Assembly: GCF_009176545.1 (NCBI RefSeq)
Contig: NZ_VTOJ01000001.1
Span: forward strand, 434,001-498,000
Reading direction: 5' to 3'
Length of the DNA: 64,000 nucleotides
From: Salinigranum salinum
GTDB taxonomy: Archaea; Halobacteriota; Halobacteria; Halobacteriales; Haloferacaceae
The notes beneath the pieces were generated by a model. The model saw nothing but the letters and a program-made list of their open reading frames with translations. It was not told the DNA's origin and ran no database searches. The translations under genes and the position numbers were made by a program. Shown piece after piece: positions 1-6,344 of this stretch. Position 1 is the stretch's first letter. Each line of letters starts with the position of its first letter.

Positions 1-347
1 GCGGGGCGCTCGCCGAGCGAGACGAGGCGATCGGTCACGTTCCCGTCGAGACGAGCCCCGGCGTCGCCATCCGGCGTGTCGGCTTCGAGCAGACGGTGCG
101 GGACGTCGCGAGCGAGTCGACCGTCGTCGAACTCCACGAGGACGGCACGCCGGTCGTCGACGCCTCGCCCCCCAGCGATCCGGCGTTCGTCCTCTCCGAC
201 CACCACGACTTCTCCGAGGCCGAGGCTGCGCTGCTCGCCGAGGTCGCCGACGACCGCGTCCGACTGGGTCCGCACGCGCTGCACGCCGACCACGCGATCA
301 CCGTCGCACACAACTATCTCGACACCGACGGCTACACCGAATACTGA
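1..347 (+). CDS. trmY: tRNA pseudouridine-54 N1-methyltransferase TrmY (5' end outside window)
   Basis: Only the C-terminal ~114 residues are present; the frame is open from base 3 and ends at TGA 345-347. TrmY is a SPOUT-family enzyme that uses S-adenosylmethionine to make 1-methylpseudouridine at position 54 of the tRNA T-loop. The visible part has the family's C-terminal signature: FVLSDHHDF, then LGPHALHADHAITVAHNYLD near the end, which forms the knotted SAM site in this family. The protein is acidic, as in haloarchaea. A tRNA gene follows 66 bases downstream. Family assignment is from recognised motifs; the N-terminal half cannot be checked. Confidence 0.85.
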   Translation, partial: GALAERDEAIGHVPVETSPGVAIRRVGFEQTVRDVASESTVVELHEDGTPVVDASPPSDPAFVLSDHHDFSEAEAALLAEVADDRVRLGPHALHADHAITVAHNYLDTDGYTEY

Positions 348-413
348 CCGACTGCGCCGGGGAGGTGGGTAATCACAACTGTTAAACGCCGGCCTGTCTT
401 GAGTGCGAGGTGC

Positions 414-486
414 GGGCCGGTGGGGTAGCTTGGTATCCTTCGGCCTTCGGGTGGCCGTAACCGCAGTTCGAATCTGCGCCGGCCCA
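414..486 (+). tRNA. tRNA-Pro (anticodon CGG)
   Basis: The sequence folds as a complete cloverleaf. The acceptor stem GGGCCGG (414-420) pairs with CCGGCCC (479-485), with A486 as discriminator. The anticodon stem CGGCC/GGCCG encloses loop TTCGGGT, giving anticodon CGG (reads CCG, proline). The T-arm is CGCAG-TTCGAAT-CTGCG. There is no intron and CCA is not encoded. Part of its 3' half is copied about 150-200 bp downstream (see 613-697). Confidence 0.93.
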
Positions 487-612
487 CTTCTCCCGCATTT
501 CTCCCGGCGAGTGACGCGGAGCGTTCACGAGCCACGACGAAATGCGGCTGTGTGGGAGACGCGAAGATTCGAATCAGGGAGTGGAGCGAGCACTGCGAGC
601 GGAACGACCGTG

Positions 613-697
613 GTTCGAATCTGCGCTGTCGCCGCGAACATCGTGAGCGGCGGCTCGTGACGAGCGAAGCGAGTCACGGTGGCCCACTTCTCCCGCA
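613..697 (+). repeat. Broken copy of the tRNA-Pro 3' half, split by a hairpin-rich insert
   Basis: The 14 bases of the tRNA T-arm (466-479) recur exactly at 613-626. The 17 bases covering the acceptor end and 3' flank, ggcccacttctcccgca (481-497), recur exactly at 681-697. The 54 bases between them (627-680) are not tRNA sequence and hold two inverted repeats, CGCCGC...GCGGCG and CGTGAC...GTCACG. No acceptor 5' strand or anticodon arm is present, so this is not a functional tRNA. It could be an attachment-site scar or a degraded duplication. The stretch 487-1071 holds no convincing gene besides this. Confidence 0.7.
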
Positions 698-1042
698 CAC
701 GTTCCGAATTCGCACGACGGCAGTACGGCGGTTATCAATCATCCCAGACAGCCGACTGGAGAGTTCACCTGCGCTGCGGGCGCATTCCCGCGCCGTCACG
801 GGCTTCACTAGAGTCGACGCGGACCAGACGGTTACAGCTCGTCACTATCAAGAAGACTCGGGGAGCGACCGATGTCCGACCGACCAGCACTGTCCTCTCT
901 GAGACCACCAGCACCCCTTCCACGGACCGTCAGTCCATTTCGGGCAGCCTCGGTGGAGATCCATCGGGCCGTGTGATGGGATCGTCGCGACGGCCGTCCC
1001 CGGCAGACACGGCGTCCGCTCTGCCCGTTCGTGTCGGAGTGG

Positions 1043-1047
1043 TTATG
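1043..1047 (+). promoter_or_regulatory. TATA-like element for the 1072 gene
   Basis: TTATG lies 25-29 bases before the GTG at 1072. That is the spacing expected for an archaeal TATA box driving a leaderless transcript, and it is one reason for choosing that start. Confidence 0.4.
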
Positions 1048-1071
1048 CGCTTCCGTCCCCTCACTCGTCCA

Positions 1072-1791
1072 GTGACCGACTCCCTCGACCTCTCGCTTCT
1101 CCCCACGACGGACGTCGCCGCACGCCGCGACGAGGTGGTCGCGCTCGTTGAGGCCCACGCGGGCGAGATCGCCCGCGAACTCGCACGTCTCCGCGGTGGC
1201 GACTTCGGCAGCCACGATTTCGACACCGCTCGCGGCACGTGGACGGTCAAGTACGAGGGGGGTGACGTGCAGTACCTCCGGTACGACGACGGGGCGAACG
1301 AGGTGTACGTCGTCTCGACGCACCAGCCACCGGATCCGGCGGCGCTCGCGGCAGCGATAGACGACTACCCGGCGCTCGTTCGCGCGTACAACGACCACGT
1401 CGCGAGCCTCGACGGCGTCCTCGACGGCATCGAGATGGACGTGCCAGACGTCGCGTCCACCGAGGCGGTCGTCGCCGAGCGCGACCGTATCCTCACGCAG
1501 ATCCGTGACGTCTGCACCGAGATGGCCGGACAGCTCCACCGTGCCGAGGGGACCGACTACGGGACGTTCACCGCTCGCGTCTCCGGGACGCGGTGGGAGC
1601 TGAAACGCGAGCGCGATCGGGTGTCGTACCTCCGGGTCGGCGGCGAGGGCGGACGCTATCTCCTCTCACAGTACCGAAGCCCCGCCGCGGTCGACGTGCG
1701 CGAACTCGTCACGGACGTGCCCGCGTTCGTCACGGCGTTCAACGACCACGTCGCCGCCCTCCAGTCGGACCTGGAGGGCGTCAGTGGCTGA
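1072..1791 (+). CDS. Haloarchaeal protein of unknown function with an internally duplicated domain
   Basis: 239 residues; I do not recognise a family. The GTG at 1072 is preferred over upstream in-frame starts because a TATA-like element precedes it at leaderless spacing and because the upstream extension is Arg/Ser-rich rather than acidic. The protein contains two similar halves. Residues ~45-120 (YEGGDVQYLRYDDG, ending YNDHVASLDGVLDG) match residues ~160-239 (KRERDRVSYLRVGGE, ending FNDHVAALQSDLEG). It has no signal peptide or membrane segment, so it is probably cytoplasmic. It appears to be transcribed alone. Confidence 0.8.
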   Translation: MTDSLDLSLLPTTDVAARRDEVVALVEAHAGEIARELARLRGGDFGSHDFDTARGTWTVKYEGGDVQYLRYDDGANEVYVVSTHQPPDPAALAAAIDDYPALVRAYNDHVASLDGVLDGIEMDVPDVASTEAVVAERDRILTQIRDVCTEMAGQLHRAEGTDYGTFTARVSGTRWELKRERDRVSYLRVGGEGGRYLLSQYRSPAAVDVRELVTDVPAFVTAFNDHVAALQSDLEGVSG

Positions 1792-2076
1792 ACGACGCCG
1801 GCGTCGACGGGTGAACACAGCGAGCGACTCGCCTGCCAGTACGACTGGGACGGGATCGCCGGGACGACCACCTGTCTGTACTTTCAGATTCGATAGCGTA
1901 ACTGGTGCGTGACCCATTCGACGACGTGGCCGCCCAGATCCGACCGACGACACGGTTTTATCGGTTTTCTTTCCCGTCACGTGCTCGACACTGTGACCTC
2001 GAATTATTTTACATGATATCCAATATCGTCGAACTACGGCCGAAACCAGTTCTCGATAGCCGCCGATCGAACACGT

Positions 2077-2250
2077 ATGGTGACCGAGATCCCCGACGAC
2101 GTCGCGCCCCAGTGGTGTCCCGACTGCGGCTCGGAGCTCTCGTTCGGCGGGGTGCAACTCGCCGGCATCGGTCAGTTCTTCTGCGAGAACTGCCGGTGTC
2201 GGCACGACCGGTACGTTGGACAGTTCGATCGAGTCGAAGCGAGCGCATGA
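2077..2250 (+). CDS. Small CPxC/CxxC zinc-ribbon protein
   Basis: 57 residues beginning MVTEIPDDVAPQWCPDCGSE. Two Cys pairs, CPDC (14-17) and CENC (~36-39), sit about 20 residues apart and form a typical zinc ribbon. Short zinc-ribbon proteins like this are abundant in haloarchaea, mostly without a known function; nucleic-acid or protein binding is possible. The body is acidic and contains no membrane segment. An AT-richer stretch (1950-2020) upstream could hold its promoter. The existence of the gene is well supported by the Cys pattern; its role is unknown. Confidence 0.75.
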   Translation: MVTEIPDDVAPQWCPDCGSELSFGGVQLAGIGQFFCENCRCRHDRYVGQFDRVEASA

Positions 2251-2325
2251 GCGGGCGAACCGAACACACGAGGGAGTTCGTCCGTGTCGCGACGGCTCGA
2301 CAGTCGAGTCGGCTCGACACCGGGT

Positions 2326-2913
2326 TCACAGTCGGTTCCGTCCCCGCGTCGGACGAGCGACGCGCACGCGACGCCAGAGCCGGACCACGAGGACGGCCCC
2401 GACGGCGCCCACGGTGTTGACGACGACGTCGACCGCCGTATCCCAGGCGTAGAACTGCAGCGACCAGCGGTACCAGAAGTCCTTGAGGACGAACTCGTAC
2501 ACCTCGAAGCCGGCACCGACGGCGGCCGCAGCGCCGACGGCCCACCACGGCGTCGCCCGGATGGGTGTCCGATCCCGCAGACCGAGCACCAGCGCGGCCG
2601 CGACGCCGGCTCCGCCCATGAAGTGCGTGAGCAGGTCCCACCAGACCAGCCGGCTGTAGACGCCCAGCGCGAGCCCGCCGAAGTGCAACGCGGTCACGAG
2701 CGCGGACCAGAGACCGACCACAACCCAGGCACCCGCTGCCGGTCCGTCGCCGGCGACGTCGGCCCGGAACCGGATGAGTATCGCCCGCGGCCACGACCTC
2801 ATCCTCGAGGGTGCGTTCGGCATCGCCCGCGTCGCCGCCAGCGCGACGACGGTCACCACCAGCGATCCGACTCCGACGAGTGCCCGCGGGGAGGCGTGGG
2901 GGAGCGGTGCCAT
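2326..2913 (-). CDS. Multi-pass membrane protein resembling the YjdF/DUF2238 family
   Basis: 195 residues with about five hydrophobic segments. The central motif WWDLLTHFMGG, followed by a Glu-rich GFEVYEFVLKD and then DTAVDVVVNTVGAVGA, resembles the conserved D-H-E-D pattern of the YjdF/DUF2238 family. The acidic and His residues sit in or next to helices and could bind a metal, but no function is established. The C-terminal tail is Arg-rich and presumably cytosolic. It is divergent from the radical SAM gene at 3096. Confidence 0.75.
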   Translation of the reverse strand: MAPLPHASPRALVGVGSLVVTVVALAATRAMPNAPSRMRSWPRAILIRFRADVAGDGPAAGAWVVVGLWSALVTALHFGGLALGVYSRLVWWDLLTHFMGGAGVAAALVLGLRDRTPIRATPWWAVGAAAAVGAGFEVYEFVLKDFWYRWSLQFYAWDTAVDVVVNTVGAVGAVLVVRLWRRVRVARPTRGRNRL

Positions 2914-3066
2914 CGTGTCGACTGTTCACCACGGACGGGTAGCTCTTGTGAGACGCGACCGTCAGCCACCGCTCGGCGTTCGTGAACTCGACGGCGGCGG
3001 TGTCGACCTCGACTCCCCGCCCGTATCCCGGACAGAACTGCACGATCGATGCACTCCCTGGGAACG

Positions 3067-3072
3067 CTTAAC
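3067..3072 (+). promoter_or_regulatory. TATA-like element for the radical SAM gene
   Basis: CTTAAC lies 24-29 bases before the GTG at 3096, the position expected for a TATA box of a leaderless haloarchaeal transcript. Confidence 0.4.
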
Positions 3073-3095
3073 ACGGCACAACCGTACCTCGATGC

Positions 3096-4520
3096 GTGAG
3101 TACCACGACGCTCTCCACGACGACGAGCCTCTGTCCGACCTGTCTCGAACGCGTCCCCGGCACGTACGAGGCCCGCGACGAGGCGGTGTATCTGACCCGC
3201 GAGTGTGCCGACCACGGCGTCGCCACTCGAAAAGTGTGGGACTCGCTGGATCACTGGGAGTGGGCGAGCGGGTTCAGCCCCGCCGCGCCGGACCGCGACC
3301 ACGACGTCGATCCGGCGGCGGACGACGGCCACGACCTGGTCGTCGACAACGACCACGCCTGTCTCGCCGTCGTCGAGGTGACCCAGGCGTGCAACCTCTC
3401 GTGTTCGTACTGTTTCGCGAGCTCCGGTCCTGGTGGCAGAGAACTGGCCGTCGGCGAGGTGGTCCACCTCCTCGACGTGATCCTCGAGAGCGGCGGGCCA
3501 CGGCCGATCCAGTTCTCGGGCGGCGAACCGACGATTCGCGACGACCTGCCCGAACTGGTCGAGACGGCGGTCGAGATGGGGTTCGACCACGTCGAGGTGA
3601 ACACGAACGGGATCGTCCTCGCCCGCGAGGACGGCTACGCCGAACGGCTTGTCGAGGCGGGCGTCACCGCCGTCTACATCCAGTTCGACGGGCTGGAGGC
3701 CGACACCTACCGCGAGATCCGCGAGGCCGACATCCTCGCGTTCAAACACGAGGCGATCGAGGCCTGCCGGCGCGCCGACCTCCCGGTGATCCTCGTGCCG
3801 ACGGTGGTGCCGGGCGTCAACGACCACGAGATGGGAGCGATCGTCGACTTCGCCCTCGAGAACCGCGACGTGGTGCGCTCGGTCAACTTCCAGCCCGTCT
3901 CGCACTTCGGCCGCTACGCCGAGAACGAGGGGCGGTTCTCGCTCGATGCCGCAGCGGAACGCCTGGCGGAACAGGTCGACGCGCTCGAACCGCGAGACCT
4001 CTTGCCCGCGCCCTGCTGTTCGGCGTACTGTCAGTCCGGAACGGCGCTGGTCCCGACGGGCGACGACGGCGTCGTCCCCCTGACGCGCTTTCTCGACGGG
4101 GACCTCTGGCGGTCCGTCCTCGGGGGCGTCGACGAGTCCGACTGGATGGAGTTCCTGGCGAAGACGGACGTCGGCCGGGACCGCGCCTGCGGAACGAGCG
4201 GTTGCTGTGGCTCCCCGGCCCCCTCTCCCGAGGAGACGAGCGACCTGTTCGACGACGTCCTGCCGGTGACGCTCACGGGGTTCATGGACGCCGACGCGGC
4301 CGACGTCGACCGACTCGGCAACTGCTGCATCTCCGTCCCGACGCCGAACGGCGACCTCGTCCCGTTCTGCGGCTACAACATGACGACGGACGACGGCGCG
4401 TACGCCCTTCGCAACCGGTACGGGTGGGGTGGTCGCGAGCGGGTCGCCCCCGATCCCGATCCGAGTCCCAACCCCGACCCTGCGGCGGCAGATGCCCCGC
4501 TGGAGAGCGACGATGACTGA
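3096..4520 (+). CDS. Radical SAM enzyme of the MJ0619/Tes-like type
   Basis: 474 residues. A cysteine knuckle at the N-terminus (CPTCLERVPG, residues 13-22, with another Cys at 37) precedes the radical SAM core. The core has the 4Fe-4S motif CNLSCSYC (C99, C103, C106) and the SAM-binding FSGGEPT. The C-terminal third has further Cys clusters (APCCSAYC, ACGTSGCCG, GNCC...FCGY) that suggest extra iron-sulfur clusters or metal sites. This order resembles MJ0619-like proteins, which include the archaeal tetraether lipid synthase Tes, and also radical SAM proteins paired with a methyltransferase in bacteria. The substrate here is not known. It is followed by a methyltransferase gene, probably co-transcribed. 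A TATA-like element supports the GTG start. Confidence 0.8.
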   Translation: MSTTTLSTTTSLCPTCLERVPGTYEARDEAVYLTRECADHGVATRKVWDSLDHWEWASGFSPAAPDRDHDVDPAADDGHDLVVDNDHACLAVVEVTQACNLSCSYCFASSGPGGRELAVGEVVHLLDVILESGGPRPIQFSGGEPTIRDDLPELVETAVEMGFDHVEVNTNGIVLAREDGYAERLVEAGVTAVYIQFDGLEADTYREIREADILAFKHEAIEACRRADLPVILVPTVVPGVNDHEMGAIVDFALENRDVVRSVNFQPVSHFGRYAENEGRFSLDAAAERLAEQVDALEPRDLLPAPCCSAYCQSGTALVPTGDDGVVPLTRFLDGDLWRSVLGGVDESDWMEFLAKTDVGRDRACGTSGCCGSPAPSPEETSDLFDDVLPVTLTGFMDADAADVDRLGNCCISVPTPNGDLVPFCGYNMTTDDGAYALRNRYGWGGRERVAPDPDPSPNPDPAAADAPLESDDD

Positions 4521-4549
4521 GACGTTCGCCCCACGACGCGGCCACCTCC

Positions 4550-4555
4550 GGAGGT
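4550..4555 (+). promoter_or_regulatory. Shine-Dalgarno GGAGGT deciding the methyltransferase start
   Basis: GGAGGT ends 7 bases before the GTG at 4563 and supports that start codon over later in-frame ATGs. It lies inside an 18-codon ORF (4513-4569) that overlaps both the end of the radical SAM gene and this start. Confidence 0.6.
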
Positions 4556-4562
4556 CGCCCCC

Positions 4563-5264
4563 GTGTTGAACCTCATCGACGCGGCCATGGCGAACCCCTG
4601 GGGGACGCTCAGGACGGTCCTGGGTGAGCCGTTACACCCCGGCGGCGAGGCGGCGACGCGGGCGTTGCTCGACCGGGCCGACGTCGGGGCCGGGACGCGA
4701 CTCCTCGACGTGGGCTGTGGCGCAGGGGGATCGCTCGCGCTCGCCCGGGAGCGTGGTGCCGACGCCGTCGGCATCGACCGCGAACCCCGCGGTCCCGGGA
4801 CCGTCCGTGGCGACCTCCGGCATCTCCCGTTCCGCGACGCGGCTGTCGACGTCGTGCTCACCGAGTGCGTGCTCTGTCTCGCCGACCTCGACCGCGGACT
4901 GGCCGAGACGCGGCGCGTCCTCGACGCCGGCGGGCGACTCGCGCTCTCGGACGTCGTCGTCGACGGCGATCTCCCGGACCTCCCGGCGTCGCTCGCGGAG
5001 GCACTCTGTCTCACCGGCCAGCGCGAACGCGACCGACTCATCGATCGCGTCGAACACGCCGGCTTCGCGGTCGACGACGTCGCCGACCATCGCGACGACC
5101 TCCTCGCGATGCGCGACCGTGCCCGGAGTCGCGTCGACTACGCCGGACTCCTCGGTGCGTTCGGCGACCGCGGCCAGCGCCTCCTCGCCGGCGTCGAGGC
5201 GCTCGAACGCGCCGTCGACGACGGGCGCGTGGGCTACGTCTCGGTCGTCGCGACGGCCGACTGA
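4563..5264 (+). CDS. Class I SAM-dependent methyltransferase paired with the radical SAM enzyme
   Basis: 233 residues. The Rossmann SAM-binding motif LLDVGCGAGGSLALA is at ~43-57, an acidic ribose-binding position follows in AVGIDRE, and LRHLPFRDAAVDVVLTECVL matches motifs II-III. The rest is helical and acidic. Target unknown. Its position 42 bases after the radical SAM gene, with its own ribosome-binding site, suggests one transcript and a shared pathway. Radical SAM plus methyltransferase pairs of this sort (called TrsS/TrsM in some bacterial clusters) are known but, as far as I know, have no assigned product; the resemblance is from memory. Confidence 0.8.
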   Translation: MLNLIDAAMANPWGTLRTVLGEPLHPGGEAATRALLDRADVGAGTRLLDVGCGAGGSLALARERGADAVGIDREPRGPGTVRGDLRHLPFRDAAVDVVLTECVLCLADLDRGLAETRRVLDAGGRLALSDVVVDGDLPDLPASLAEALCLTGQRERDRLIDRVEHAGFAVDDVADHRDDLLAMRDRARSRVDYAGLLGAFGDRGQRLLAGVEALERAVDDGRVGYVSVVATAD

Positions 5265-5366
5265 GCCGGGTGCGGAGTGACGCGGGGCTCGTCGCAGTGA
5301 GCCGTTTCTCACCGCGCTGGAGCCGCCGAAGCGGTCAAGCATCTCGTGGGCCGACGTTCGTCCGAC

Positions 5367-5792
5367 ATGACGCGTATCCTCGTCGCCCTCGACGGTTCGG
5401 ATCCCTCGGAGAAGGCGCTCTCGTTCGTCCTCGACCACCACGCCGACGCCGAACTGACGGTACTCACGGTGCTCGACCCCGCGGCGTTCGTCCAGGGATC
5501 CGCCGACGTGATCCCACCGACGATCGACAGCTGGCGCGACGAGGCCGAGGCGGAGGCCCGAGCGACCCTCGACGCGGCCGTCGACCGGGCCGAGGCGGTC
5601 GGGGTCGACCTCGACACCGATCTCGTCTACGGGTCGCCCGCGCGGGCTATCGTCCGCTACGCCGACGACCACGACGTCGACCAGATCGTCGTCGGCTGTC
5701 ACGGACGGGACGGCGTCTCGCGGATTCTCCTCGGGAGCGTCGCCGAGACCGTCGTCCGGCGGTCGTCCGTCCCCGTGACGGTCGTCCGCTGA
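5367..5792 (+). CDS. Universal stress protein (UspA family)
   Basis: 141 residues, one Usp domain. It begins MTRILVALDGSDPSEKAL, the first beta strand and nucleotide loop. Near the end it has GCHGRDGVSRILLGS, matching the G-x2-G-x9-G-S ATP-binding motif, so it is probably an ATP-binding Usp. These cytoplasmic proteins usually act as dimers in stress or transport regulation; the partner is not evident here. ATG 5367 is chosen because it puts the first strand directly at the N-terminus; an upstream in-frame ATG at 5346 adds only seven non-conserved residues. Confidence 0.88.
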   Translation: MTRILVALDGSDPSEKALSFVLDHHADAELTVLTVLDPAAFVQGSADVIPPTIDSWRDEAEAEARATLDAAVDRAEAVGVDLDTDLVYGSPARAIVRYADDHDVDQIVVGCHGRDGVSRILLGSVAETVVRRSSVPVTVVR

Positions 5793-5832
5793 CTCTCGTC
5801 CGCGTTCTCGCCCCCGCTCGACCACACGCCAC

Positions 5833-6342
5833 TCAGCCGTGCCGTTCGATCTCGATGCGCTCCTCGAACGTCTCGCGCGTGAGGTCACCGGCGACGAACG
5901 CGTCGAAGTCTGCCATCCGGACGTTCCACGACTGTAGCGGCTCTTCCCCGTCGTACTGGACGACCACGATCCGGTCGGCGGTCGGAGCCGTGTCGGCTGC
6001 CGCCCCGACGACGAACCGCTGGAGTTCGGTCGCGGCCGTCTCGTCGACCCCGCCCGACTCGTCGTACGCGAACGCCGGGAGACTGTACGCGACGTACACC
6101 CGTTCGTCGGTGACGTCCACGAGCGAGGCGTCGACGTCGGCCGCCGCGAGCGTGTTCGTGAGGAGCGTGTTCCCCGCCCGCGATGCCGCGTCGACCGGCT
6201 CGTCGGTCGGAATCACGTCCGGGGTCGAGCCACCGAGCCACAGCCCGGCTCCCACGAGGGCGACGACGAGCACGACGAGGGCGACGACGGCGACCTTCGC
6301 GACATCCGAACGTCGTCCCCACCACCCCACGTCGGACGCCAT
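5833..6342 (-). CDS. Membrane-anchored extracytoplasmic protein, partner of the GEVED-like protein
   Basis: 169 residues. After a short Arg-containing N-terminus there is one strong hydrophobic segment (VAKVAVVALVVLVVALVGAG, ~15-35), which is a signal anchor. The remainder is acidic and probably faces outside. No family is recognised. The ATG at 6342 lies two bases after the stop of the large secreted protein gene (6345), so the two are almost certainly co-translated, and a role in anchoring or assembling that protein is plausible but inferred. A much longer upstream extension in this frame is antisense-like, Arg-rich and not believable. Confidence 0.7.
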   Translation of the reverse strand: MASDVGWWGRRSDVAKVAVVALVVLVVALVGAGLWLGGSTPDVIPTDEPVDAASRAGNTLLTNTLAAADVDASLVDVTDERVYVAYSLPAFAYDESGGVDETAATELQRFVVGAAADTAPTADRIVVVQYDGEEPLQSWNVRMADFDAFVAGDLTRETFEERIEIERHG

Positions 6343-6344
6343 CG

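Noticed and set aside
3274..3604. Antisense frames opposite the radical SAM gene
   Set aside because: Shadows of the coding strand without their own start signals.
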